A stretch of DNA of 64,000 nt, from NCBI GenBank assembly GCA_934271065.1, contig CAKQQQ010000007.1, forward strand, positions 32,386-96,385. Direction: 5' to 3'. A program made the translations under genes and the position numbers. The DNA comes from an uncultured Clostridia bacterium. GTDB lineage: Bacteria; Bacillota; Clostridia; Christensenellales; Borkfalkiaceae. The notes below the pieces were generated by a model, which did not search any database, was not told the origin of the DNA, and was given only the letters and a program-made list of their open reading frames with translations. Positions 35,890 to 43,254 of the stretch are shown one piece after another; the first letter of the stretch is position 1; every line of letters starts with the position of its first letter.

Positions 35890-36654
35890 TCAGCCGATAA
35901 TCTCGAAGAGCATATCTAACTTGAACTGCCCGCCCAAAACGTCGTCGGTACAGTCGGGATCGTTGCCTTCTAACCAGATTACCACGGTTATTTTAGTTAT
36001 ATCGCCCGCGGCAAAGCCGTCTATCTGCTTTTCGACGATTACGTCGTTTGAAGCGAAGTTGGTCATTACCCTGTTGTCGGGATCGATTTCCGGCTGACCG
36101 TTTCCGCCCGTCATAGGCTTGGCGTAGTCGGTATACTCGTTTTTATAGGTCTTTTCGCCCGTCTCCGCTTTATAGTAATCGGAATTGTAATACACCCTTA
36201 CCCGAGCCGCCGCGTCTACGCCGACGGTCGCCTTTGACACTATCAGACTGTATTTATACGAACAGGTCTTCTCGCCCGTGTTTTTAAGGTAAAACGAGTA
36301 CGCGAGATAGTCTCTGCCGTTATGCGCGCCGCTTACGTCGTTGAGATTGTCGGGCAGCGAGTTGCCGTCGATATTAGTTATATTTTTTATCGCTTTCGCG
36401 TTAAGGCGCGAAGTCTGATTTCTGAAATCGTCGTGTTCGGAAAGGCTTAACGAGTACGATCTGTCGTTGTAGTCTTTTACGCCTATGGTAAAACTTCCGT
36501 TACGGTTGAACAACAACGCCGCAAGATAGACTATGACGAGCAACAGTACCGACAGCGCGATAATCGGCGGCAGAATTTTACGAGCCTTTTTCGCGCGCTT
36601 TACCGAATCGGCTTTGCGCGTGATCGTAGATAAAGGTTCTTTTCCGTCAATCAT
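35890..36654 (-). CDS. membrane-anchored TasA/camelysin-like protein
   Basis: Protein of 254 residues with a basic cytoplasmic N terminus (about 1-28), one membrane span (about 29-50) and an extracytoplasmic beta-rich domain. The C-terminal sequence NDPDCTDDVLGGQFKLDMLF is the usual end of TasA/camelysin family domains, and YSFYLKNTGEKTCSYKYSL fits the family's core strands. It lacks the AWFS signal motif and probably stays anchored, so it may act as a fibre base or nucleator, comparable in role to TapA; this comparison is functional inference only. It overlaps the degenerate EAL gene by eight bases. Confidence 0.8.
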   Translation of the reverse strand: MIDGKEPLSTITRKADSVKRAKKARKILPPIIALSVLLLVIVYLAALLFNRNGSFTIGVKDYNDRSYSLSLSEHDDFRNQTSRLNAKAIKNITNIDGNSLPDNLNDVSGAHNGRDYLAYSFYLKNTGEKTCSYKYSLIVSKATVGVDAAARVRVYYNSDYYKAETGEKTYKNEYTDYAKPMTGGNGQPEIDPDNRVMTNFASNDVIVEKQIDGFAAGDITKITVVIWLEGNDPDCTDDVLGGQFKLDMLFEIIG

Positions 36655-37459
36655 AATCGTTCTCCGCTTTAAGTATATCGTCTGCGCTTAACGGATTTGC
36701 CGTCGCCGCGACGTTGCCTTTGTAGTTTTTTGCGGGTATAAACCCGAACGAATCGCGAGCGCGAAACTCGCGGAGTTCGTTATCGTTCCGCACGCCGTCG
36801 GCTATAACGTTTCCGCCGAGACTTTTAACGAGATTGAGAACGGGCGCGACCGCCGCGCTTTTTTCTACGTTGACGGAATATTCAGCCAACTTCTCGTCGG
36901 TAAAAACGAAATCGGGGCATACGGAAAGGAGTTTTTCTATCGGGAAAACGTCGCCGCCGTAGCCGTTTACCGCAATTTTGACGTTTGCGGCGCGGATAGA
37001 CGAAAACGCTTCGCTTAACCTGCCCGTTTCGGCTTGCATTACCGATGCGTTGAACTCTAACGCCAGCCTTTCGCACCCACCGAACGCGCTTAACGCGTTT
37101 TTGACGAGCGAATACGGATCGTCGGCGTAAATTAAGGAGTCGGTTACCTTTATAAACGAATACGTCGCTTTTTTGCCCGAATCGATTACACGCTTTTCTA
37201 CCGACGCGGCTTTATAAAGCGCGCGCAGGGAATACCGCAAACCGACTTCGTCGTCGGTAAGCGAATCGGTTATCGAAAACCCGTCAAGCGAACCCGCGAT
37301 TACGCTGTTTACGTCAAGGCACACCCTGTACGCGCGCACTTCGCCGTAATAACAATCGTATACGGGAAAGTATCGCAGTTCGAGCGGTTTTACGCCGCTG
37401 TTTACGGTACGGACCGCAAAATTATTCAATTGTAAATTATATTCGCCCGTTCCGTTCAT
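36647..37459 (-). CDS. degenerate EAL-domain protein under c-di-GMP riboswitch control
   Basis: Cytoplasmic protein of 270 residues with the overall EAL-domain block order but without its active site. At the EAL position it has AYRVCL, the paired Asp loop is NGYGGDV instead of DDFGTG, and IADGVRN replaces AEGVE; only the Glu in LALEFN remains. It cannot be a metal-dependent phosphodiesterase, and would be either a c-di-GMP receptor or a structural relic. ATG at 37459 is chosen because it lies just after the terminator U-run; a start at 37513 lies within the terminator. The ribosome site is weak (AGAAA). It is the first gene of the operon. Confidence 0.75.
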   Translation of the reverse strand: MNGTGEYNLQLNNFAVRTVNSGVKPLELRYFPVYDCYYGEVRAYRVCLDVNSVIAGSLDGFSITDSLTDDEVGLRYSLRALYKAASVEKRVIDSGKKATYSFIKVTDSLIYADDPYSLVKNALSAFGGCERLALEFNASVMQAETGRLSEAFSSIRAANVKIAVNGYGGDVFPIEKLLSVCPDFVFTDEKLAEYSVNVEKSAAVAPVLNLVKSLGGNVIADGVRNDNELREFRARDSFGFIPAKNYKGNVAATANPLSADDILKAENDYD

Positions 37460-37477
37460 ATTTTCTAAATAAAAAAA

Positions 37478-37515
37478 GGTTGCAACCGTACCCGTAAAAG
37501 TACCAAATTGCAACC
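37478..37515 (-). terminator. riboswitch expression-platform terminator
   Basis: On the minus strand GGTTGCAA (37508-37515) pairs with TTGCAACC (37478-37485), with an inner GTAC/GTAC pairing, followed by seven U. The 5' arm is shared with the 3' end of the GEMM aptamer, so aptamer folding and termination should exclude each other. Confidence 0.85.
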
Positions 37516-37592
37516 CGGCCTGCTTAAACCAGTTAAGCCCCGATGGCTTTGCGTCGCCGCCTCACAGCGGTTTTGCCAAACACATAATATTC
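37508..37592 (-). ncRNA. c-di-GMP-I riboswitch (GEMM)
   Basis: The minus-strand transcript contains the conserved core in order: GGCAAA, a hairpin CCGC-UGUGAG-GCGG, then GACGCAAAGCC, a second hairpin GGCUUAA-CUGG-UUUAAGC, and the closing GCCGGGUUGC. The first G of GGCAAA is G, not A, as expected for c-di-GMP rather than cGAMP binders. The 3' end GGGUUGC overlaps the terminator stem, which predicts antitermination on ligand binding (an ON switch). The first gene downstream encodes an EAL-fold protein, a classic context. Confidence 0.93.
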
Positions 37593-37605
37593 ATTTTACG
37601 GAGAA

Positions 37606-37634
37606 ATATTACCATTTTTTTACGCCCTTGTCAA
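37606..37634 (-). promoter_or_regulatory. consensus promoter of the riboswitch operon
   Basis: TTGACA (37629-37634), 17-base spacer and TAATAT (37606-37611) preceded by TGG, an extended -10. This is the best match to consensus in the window. Transcription would start near 37599, just before the aptamer. Confidence 0.88.
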
Positions 37635-37757
37635 CGATTTTTTGTCTTTTTTAAGAAAAATTATCGAAATGCCGTCAAAATTTTATGGTGTATCGCTTTT
37701 CAACGAGTCAAAAGAAATAATCCGCCGAACAAATACGCGTGTATTTGCCGTAAGCCT

Positions 37758-38009
37758 TTAACCGTTCCGACTTCGACGGCATCCGTCGGCGGCTGTTAAT
37801 TTCAGTTGGGTAGTGGCACTAACCAACTCGCTGTTTTCTTTTTTTAGTTTGGCTTTCAGATATTTCCAATAGTTACGGCATTTTTCGTAACTATCTTCTT
37901 TTCGGATTGCCCCGATAATATCAAGAACGCTGAAATACCACTTGTTGTTTTTCTCGTTCCAAACGGCACGCACTTCTTTATCGTTAAAAAATCTGATTGA
38001 TATTTTCAT
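37758..38009 (-). pseudogene. N-terminal fragment of a BRO-type phage antirepressor protein
   Basis: The 83-residue reading begins MKISIRFFNDKEVRAVW and continues WYFSVLDIIGAI and YWKYLKAKLKKE, the N-terminal BRO domain of phage-derived antirepressor-like proteins that are normally about 250-300 residues. After LKLTAADG the sequence turns to CRRSRNG and stops, with no sign of the rest downstream, so the gene is truncated. AGGGGA lies about 6 bases before the start, a leftover ribosome site. The surrounding DNA is AT-richer than its neighbours, consistent with acquired material. Confidence 0.72.
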
Positions 38010-38165
38010 ACAATCCCCTTATATTTATATCTGCAATACAGCCAAAAGCAACGGTTTATATTATAATCAATTGTTTTTCGCCTTAGCCGTCAAACGCAAT
38101 TCCTTGACTTTTTTATTTGCAAATAATCTTTATTTTATTGTAATATATTTTGACGGAAAAATCAA

Positions 38166-38198
38166 CAATAAAAGTCGGCTGTCAGCCGACTTTTATTG
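38166..38198. terminator. near-perfect palindromic bidirectional terminator
   Basis: Arms of 16 bases (38166-38181 and 38183-38198) around one base, AAAA on one side and UUUU on the other. It lies between the DUF4838 frame and the BRO fragment and should stop the leftward transcript from 43.2 kb. Nothing else is evident in 38010-38285. Confidence 0.88.
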
Positions 38199-38285
38199 TA
38201 TTTAGAAATTATCAGGGATTCCCATTATATTGATTGATTTTTACAATCCCGATAAAGACGCGCTTTTCGTCTCTTTTTCGTTAAA

Positions 38286-40283
38286 TTACTTCCACTTCTT
38301 GTTGTAATGCGTAGTTAAAGTTTCATGCTCTGCCCAGAGAGTCATACCGAGTTCAGACGCGTCGCTCTTCCAGTTGTCTATCATAGCAGATTTCGTATAG
38401 CCGAAATCCGTCAAAGTGTACGTTCTGAAATATTCGATATACACCGCGCGGAGCGACATACTTTCGAGTTTGACTGCGCGGGTAATGCGCGTGGCTTCCT
38501 GCTCGGTTATCTGCCCCGCGTTCTTCGTGGCGGTTACGGCAGAATACGCTTCGTCGATAAGTTTAATCCAACCGACATATTTAGTTCTGTCGAACCAGTT
38601 TTTGTTTACGCTAAGATACTGGCTCATATCGCCGTACTCGGGGCAATTGCCGCTGAATTTTTGGGCAAACATATCGCGCTGCTCGTTGAATATTTTACGC
38701 ATAGTAGCGTTTGCAACGCCGAAATAGTTTTCAAAGAAACCGTTAATCAGTTCGTCTAAATTCTCGTCGACGTTATACATAAGTTTGCTGTTGACGTACT
38801 CTTTAAGTCGAGCGAAGCCCGTTGCGACAGGCTCGTTATACTGCCCTAAATTATACATCAATAAGCCGTTATTCTGCGCGGCAAGACGGAAATTCTGCTG
38901 TATACTTCCGAATATATCGAAGAACGGCATATAGTCGTCGGGGAAATGTTCCATATAGAAGTAATACATTACGTTGCTTGCCGACAAATTCCAGCCGCGT
39001 AGATTTTTAAGCGCGAGAGAGTTTCTGTCCTTTACGGACGGGGCGTCGCTACGCGCCGCAGTTCCGTTATAATCGAACGGAACGTAATAGTTCGCTTCTA
39101 TCGGACAATAGAACACCGTGACGAGATCGTCTAACTTCATATCTTCGCTTACGAGCGAATACGTACCGTCGGAATTTTCTTTGACGGGCGCGTTTTGCGA
39201 CTCGTGATAAGCGAGCATTACGGGTTTTATATCCGTTCTGCCGCTCGTTCTTAGTTTGGCGGCTACCTTGTTCATAAAATAGACGTAGGTAGACGACTTA
39301 AACCCGCCGTGACTTGAAATGTAAGACGAGCAGGTACTGCACGAACACCAGTAGCGGCTGTCCGCCATACCGACGTAAAAATATTTTACGCGCGTTTTAA
39401 GACTTTCGTCCGCACTTTCGACTTCGGCAATTCTTTCAAGCATTTTGTTTACCACGACGGTTGCGATACCGTCCGCGTCGCGAGTAAAGCATACCTGCTT
39501 GTTTTCAATGCCGCCCGTATAGCCATCTGCATACCAGTTACTATGCTTCGAGCCGTATACCGAATAAGGAATGGCGTATAAAATATCGTGCATATCGCTT
39601 TTAACGCTCGTATCATCGGGATTGACGAACGCAAAAACGTCGGCAGAATTAAGGCGTAAACGGTAACCGTGAAATTCGCTGCCGTCAACCTGATGCGCGG
39701 AATCGTAACCGTACACCCTTAATCTGTACGCAAACGACGGAATAACCGTTCTGTCAAGATCGCCTTCGTAAAACTTTGCGGAAGAGACGTTGCGGTTAAG
39801 ACTATACACGCCGTCGGCGTAATACTCGTACCCGAAAAACTCGTGCAATAAATCGTACGCCGCGTTAAGATAACCCATCCAGCCGTCGACAAGCGTGCCG
39901 CCTATGACGTAGATATTACCGCTTGCGTCGGTTTTGATTATATACCCCGAATCGCCGAGCGCGGCTCTTTCCGCATCGGTAATACCGAGATCGGCGGCTT
40001 TATACCTTTCGGTTTCGCCGAACGATATGAATTTTTTACCGCCCTTAAAACCGTCTTCTTTAAGCCAACTTATTTGTTTGCCGGAAGCCGCTAAAGAGTC
40101 GTTGGCAAAATCAATAAACTCTTTAGCGCCCCTTGCGGCCCTGCCCGCTATACCCGAACCCCCCGCCGGGGAAATCAATTGATAGTCAAGCAGATCGACT
40201 TCCGACTTTACGCTTTTTTTGTTCCGCGTAATTCCGTAAAGTATACCGGATCGGTTTGACCTTGAGTATACGCAACCCACCAC
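38286..40283 (-). CDS. DUF4838 glycoside-hydrolase-like protein, probably the 3' part of a frameshifted fusion
   Basis: The product resembles DUF4838 carbohydrate-active proteins related to alpha-glucuronidases: GGTLVDGWMGYLNAAYDLLHEFFGYEYYADGVY near the N terminus in pieces, the marker YWCSCSTCSSY, then MLAYHESQNAP and YYFYMEHFPDDYMPFFD. At 665 residues it is full length, but it has no signal peptide though the family is secreted. Its only possible start (GTG 40283) has no ribosome site, and a stop lies 8 codons upstream. From about codon 24 it continues in -1 frame from an A7 run (40214-40220) at the end of the secreted repeat protein. I infer expression as an extension of that protein, or a recent frame disruption. 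Confidence 0.75.
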   Translation of the reverse strand: MVGCVYSRSNRSGILYGITRNKKSVKSEVDLLDYQLISPAGGSGIAGRAARGAKEFIDFANDSLAASGKQISWLKEDGFKGGKKFISFGETERYKAADLGITDAERAALGDSGYIIKTDASGNIYVIGGTLVDGWMGYLNAAYDLLHEFFGYEYYADGVYSLNRNVSSAKFYEGDLDRTVIPSFAYRLRVYGYDSAHQVDGSEFHGYRLRLNSADVFAFVNPDDTSVKSDMHDILYAIPYSVYGSKHSNWYADGYTGGIENKQVCFTRDADGIATVVVNKMLERIAEVESADESLKTRVKYFYVGMADSRYWCSCSTCSSYISSHGGFKSSTYVYFMNKVAAKLRTSGRTDIKPVMLAYHESQNAPVKENSDGTYSLVSEDMKLDDLVTVFYCPIEANYYVPFDYNGTAARSDAPSVKDRNSLALKNLRGWNLSASNVMYYFYMEHFPDDYMPFFDIFGSIQQNFRLAAQNNGLLMYNLGQYNEPVATGFARLKEYVNSKLMYNVDENLDELINGFFENYFGVANATMRKIFNEQRDMFAQKFSGNCPEYGDMSQYLSVNKNWFDRTKYVGWIKLIDEAYSAVTATKNAGQITEQEATRITRAVKLESMSLRAVYIEYFRTYTLTDFGYTKSAMIDNWKSDASELGMTLWAEHETLTTHYNKKWK

Positions 40284-42613
40284 ACTTGGTTGGCAAAATA
40301 TTTAAGTTCGTTAGCCTTAGTGGCATCTGCTAAAGTGTGTGTCGTATTGATTATCTGTTTACCGTTATTGGTAACGACAACATTCCATTTTTGCGCATTA
40401 TCGGCATCTCTGGTCAAAGTAACGTACAACCAGCCGCATAAGTTTTCCTTACCCTGTCCTGCAATTGTAAATTTGTAATTATTCATAATTGCAAAATTAA
40501 GAGATTCGTATCCGGAAATATCACAAGATTCAAGCCAGTCTGCCCTAAAATACCAGTTAGATTCTCCCCCCATCTTACTTTCATTGCCTTGCCAGACGTA
40601 ATCGTATCCCGACGGCGCAATCTCCGCCGTCTCTTTTACTACTATTTGGCCGCCTTCATAAAGTTTATCGTTAATAACTTCGCCGACTTTGGCAAGTTCC
40701 GTCTGTCTGGTCGCGCGGACTTCGGTTGCGTACACGGTAAGGCTTTCGCCCGCATCCGCATACGGCGTAGTGCCTTCCGCCGCGCCATGCCACAATACGT
40801 CACAAATAGTCGCACCGGTATTGCTGAACGTCGCTATAATTTTACCTTGATATACGATTTTTACTTCCCAACCCGACGAGACCTTAGTTAAATAGAAGTA
40901 AAGCCAGTCGTCATAATGTTGCTGAATTAACTCGTTGACGTTGTTGACCTTGTTGTCAAGACGGAATTTCGCCGTGGATTTGAGAGCAAAATGCACTTCG
41001 CTAAATTGACTGATATTGTCGTGGTTCATACGACCGTGAATATACTTATCGGCAACCGTTTCGTGCTGTGCGTGGCTCGGACCGCTGAAACCGTCGGTAA
41101 TTTCGCGTACCGACGTAAAGCCTTCGGGCGCAGCCATCGAAGAAGATTTAGTCGTCATCAACGATTCATTGGAAGGCGCGGCGTAAATACTGCTTAAAAT
41201 ATTTTCGCCGCTGACCGCAACGGGTTTCGCTTCGGCACGGATTTCGGTAACGTATACGTCGAGATCGCGATATAAATCGCCGAACGGCTTAAACCCGCTC
41301 GTGTTACCGAACAATATTGTGTTCAGAGCGTTATCAACGTAATTACTATTATCATTACGCGCACCGTTAAGTAATCCGCCCGCAACGTTTTTATCCGTAG
41401 CGGAAGAATAAACGGTGTTGCCCGCAACGTCGGTTACGATGAGACTCCACATATCGTCGGATACCTGCGTAAGCGTAAACGTCAACCAGTCGTGAGAGTT
41501 GTCGTTGATAAGACCGTTCAAGTTCATCGTCTGGTTGGTTTTTATGGCAAATTTAAGCGTTTTTATAGTATCGAGCGTCGTTTTAGAGAAATTTCCGTCG
41601 TGAATATACCTATTAAGCGGACGAGTTATAGAGTGCCCATCTGCATCTTTGCCTACCGTCGTCGTATTAGTGCCGACGGCGGTGGCTTTGGAAACGAATT
41701 CAAAGCCAGCGGGCGCGGCAACGTCGGTAACCTTGGTAGCCGTGCGATAAGCGGATTCTTCAAACACTTTGCCGAAGTATACGCCCTTTTCGGCGGTAAG
41801 GGTTATATCGCCCTGCGCGGTAAAGTCTTTGTTCCAGACCTTGCCGTCGGCGGTCTTCCATACGACGTACTCGCCGTCGTTAAGCGTGAGTGCGGGCAAA
41901 TCAAGTTTCGCGCCGTAGGTCGCGGTTTCGGTGGAAACGGTCGCGCCGTCGCTGACGTAGGTAATTACGGATTCGCCCGGCAGATACGCGGCAACCTTAT
42001 CGGCGTCGGTAAGGTTGTTATCGGTGGCGTATTTGGCAACGTCCGCCATAGAAGCGTACTGAACAGCCGTGCAGAAAGTTCTCGGTACGGATACGTCGTG
42101 AGCGGTGTTCGCGCTGTCTTTAATTACTATGGTTTCGGTATAGGTAAGCACGCATTGCGCGGCAAGTTGAAGAAATTTCGCCTGCTGCGGAATTTCGGAG
42201 ACGTAAACCGCCGCTTCGTAATATTCCGCGCCGCCGTCGGTAACTACCTTCCAGTCTGCTTCGGCAATATCGTAGGTAAGCGCGTCTGCCGAGTCGGCAA
42301 CGTAAACGCCCTTTAACAGATACTGCGGCGCAACGGAGAACTTAAACGCGATATTCGAAACGTTGGCGTCCGCCTTTAACGCGTCGAGTTTAGACTTGCT
42401 GATCGCGACCTTAAACCTTAAACCGTGTTCGGTCTTACCCGCTTCGGCGAACCTTACGCCTATATGCGAGACCTTAAAATCTTCTGCGGCAACGGTAGTA
42501 GGCTCGGTATTACCCGCCGCGTGAACGCGGGATATGCCTATGCCCGCAAAAACGCAACTTAAAGCCATAACTACGGCGAAAGCCACGCTTACCAAAAATT
42601 TCTTCTTAGTCAA
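40208..42613 (-). CDS. secreted protein with three repeated carbohydrate-binding-like domains
   Basis: Product of 801 residues. The start is TTG at 42613, with GGGAGG 9-14 bases upstream, giving TKKKFLVSVAF and a signal peptide ending near SRVHA-AG (about residue 31). A domain of about 200 residues follows, then a short beta-repeat-like segment (about 220-290, ITYVSDGATV to ITLTAEKG). Three related units end the protein, at about 300-475, 490-650 and 660-800. Each begins AP(A/E/S)G(F/Y) and contains a tryptophan block (DWLTFTLTQVS, DWLYFYLTKVS, GWLYVTLTRDA), then a YVTEIRA/YATEVRA/YFTELRG ending. They are probably beta-sandwich glycan-binding modules. The frame stops right after an A7 slippery run that leads into DUF4838 in -1. 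Confidence 0.8.
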   Translation of the reverse strand: MTKKKFLVSVAFAVVMALSCVFAGIGISRVHAAGNTEPTTVAAEDFKVSHIGVRFAEAGKTEHGLRFKVAISKSKLDALKADANVSNIAFKFSVAPQYLLKGVYVADSADALTYDIAEADWKVVTDGGAEYYEAAVYVSEIPQQAKFLQLAAQCVLTYTETIVIKDSANTAHDVSVPRTFCTAVQYASMADVAKYATDNNLTDADKVAAYLPGESVITYVSDGATVSTETATYGAKLDLPALTLNDGEYVVWKTADGKVWNKDFTAQGDITLTAEKGVYFGKVFEESAYRTATKVTDVAAPAGFEFVSKATAVGTNTTTVGKDADGHSITRPLNRYIHDGNFSKTTLDTIKTLKFAIKTNQTMNLNGLINDNSHDWLTFTLTQVSDDMWSLIVTDVAGNTVYSSATDKNVAGGLLNGARNDNSNYVDNALNTILFGNTSGFKPFGDLYRDLDVYVTEIRAEAKPVAVSGENILSSIYAAPSNESLMTTKSSSMAAPEGFTSVREITDGFSGPSHAQHETVADKYIHGRMNHDNISQFSEVHFALKSTAKFRLDNKVNNVNELIQQHYDDWLYFYLTKVSSGWEVKIVYQGKIIATFSNTGATICDVLWHGAAEGTTPYADAGESLTVYATEVRATRQTELAKVGEVINDKLYEGGQIVVKETAEIAPSGYDYVWQGNESKMGGESNWYFRADWLESCDISGYESLNFAIMNNYKFTIAGQGKENLCGWLYVTLTRDADNAQKWNVVVTNNGKQIINTTHTLADATKANELKYFANQVWWVAYTQGQTDPVYFTELRGTKKA
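40214..40220 (-). other. candidate -1 frameshift site (A7)
   Basis: On the minus strand the codons ACA-AAA-AAA-GCG-TAA end the upstream frame. Slipping back one base on A-AAA-AAA gives AAA-AAA-AGC-GTA-AAG, which opens the entire DUF4838 frame. Downstream the GC-rich block CCCCGGCGGGGGG, about 45 bases on, could form a stimulating structure. Confidence 0.55.
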
Positions 42614-42770
42614 GATTGGATACCTCCCCGTTGTCGTAACCCCCGTACAAGCCGCCCCAACCTTTCGGGAAGGAACTGCCGTTGCTCGTCTTGATGACGT
42701 CGCAATTCTGAACACGCGTTACCTTAAGTTCGGGCGAAACGTATTCGAGCATTATTTTGCAATTCTCCAT
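42606..42770 (-). CDS. 54-residue peptide, SPEL/DVIKTS type
   Basis: Short gene with a perfect AAGGAGG 8 bases before ATG 42770. The product starts MENCKIMLEYVSPELKVTRV, then DVIKTS and a Gly/Asn-rich tail (GWGGLYGGYDNGEVSNLD). The pattern Y-x-(S/A)-P-(E/V)-x2-x2-F/V followed by D-x-(I/M)-x-(T)-S is shared with the peptide at 42959-43114, and I have the impression that such peptides are common in Clostridia, without a known function. The last eight bases overlap the TTG start of the secreted protein, so translational coupling is likely. Confidence 0.7.
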   Translation of the reverse strand: MENCKIMLEYVSPELKVTRVQNCDVIKTSNGSSFPKGWGGLYGGYDNGEVSNLD

Positions 42771-42811
42771 ATTGCATCCTCCTTAAAAATTTCTTTTTCA
42801 ATTAACGGAGT

Positions 42812-42847
42812 TCTTCCTTGCTTTGCAAGGAAGACGGGTACCCGTCT
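42812..42847 (-). repeat. two overlapping hairpins between the small peptide genes
   Basis: A 10-bp stem (42812-42821 with 42825-42834) and the palindrome AGACGGGTACCCGTCT (42832-42847) share three bases and so exclude each other. They could form an attenuator between the first peptide and the next gene, but the U-run (CTTTTTT) is on the plus-strand side only. Confidence 0.5.
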
Positions 42848-42875
42848 TTTTTCGTTTTCGGTTTTTAACTATAAT

Positions 42876-42959
42876 TCTCGCCGCGCAGGCGTAATCTGCC
42901 GCAGTATAGGCGTTATTTTCAGACTTGCAAGCGTTATTTTCCGCCGCGCAAGCGTTGTT
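42876..42959. repeat. four tandem 21-bp degenerate repeats
   Basis: Units at 42876-42896, 42897-42917, 42918-42938 and 42939-42959 share GCGTTATT-like 3' ends and GCCGC/GCAAGC cores. On the minus strand each starts with (A/G)A(T/C)(A/T)ACGC(T/C)T. They begin at the stop of the upstream peptide gene and are 21 bases long, a whole number of codons. No spacers of CRISPR type. Confidence 0.75.
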
Positions 42960-43114
42960 TATTTGCCGCCGAACGGCATATCGACGTAGTCTTTGTCGTT
43001 TTCTTTTTCTTGCTCTTCGCCGAGAGAAGCAGTCATACAATCGTTTAAGCCCGAAAAGCGGATAAATTCCGCCACGGGCGCAAAATATTTAGGTTTAGTA
43101 TCTTTTTCGTACAT
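42959..43114 (-). CDS. 51-residue peptide, APVAEFI/DCMTAS type
   Basis: First gene after a strong promoter. ATG at 43114 gives MYEKDTKPKYFAPVAEFIRF, then DCMTAS, a Glu/Lys-rich stretch and the ending DMPFGGK. It shares the aromatic-x-(S/A)P-x3-(F/V)-x... D-x-(I/M)-x-(T)AS plan with the peptide at 42606-42770. The ribosome site is poor (AGCGG). An apparent longer reading to 43189 is excluded because the predicted transcription start (near 43173) lies inside it. It is followed by 21-bp repeats and then the second peptide and secreted protein. A role as a regulator or secreted signal is unknown. Confidence 0.6.
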   Translation of the reverse strand: MYEKDTKPKYFAPVAEFIRFSGLNDCMTASLGEEQEKENDKDYVDMPFGGK

Positions 43115-43179
43115 TTTTATACCGCTTTTTTCGGCGTTTTCACAAACGCGCGCGGGGCATAATACGCCCTTTCGTTGTA

Positions 43180-43208
43180 AGTATAGCACAGGTTATTTGA
43201 AAATTCAA
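43180..43208 (-). promoter_or_regulatory. promoter of the peptide/secreted protein operon
   Basis: TTGAAT (43203-43208) and TATACT (43180-43185) on the minus strand with a 17-base spacer. Confidence 0.8.
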
Positions 43209-43254
43209 TGTCGATTTTGCTTGTCTTGTTTCTTTTTTTACTTATCTTTGGACA

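Noticed and set aside
38286..40283. DUF4838 as an independent gene starting at GTG 40283
   Set aside because: No ribosome site, no signal peptide and the start lies within the upstream frame; the A7 -1 junction explains it better.
42876..42959. Possible CRISPR array
   Set aside because: Units are contiguous 21-bp copies with no unique spacers and no cas genes nearby.
42798..43040. Minus-strand 80-residue reading with NNACxxE heptads over the 21-bp repeats
   Set aside because: No ribosome site; it overlaps the peptide gene at 42959-43114 out of frame and its composition follows from the repeats and hairpins.
43114..43189. Longer start for the 51-residue peptide
   Set aside because: The longer reading would begin upstream of the predicted transcription start and overlaps the -10 box.
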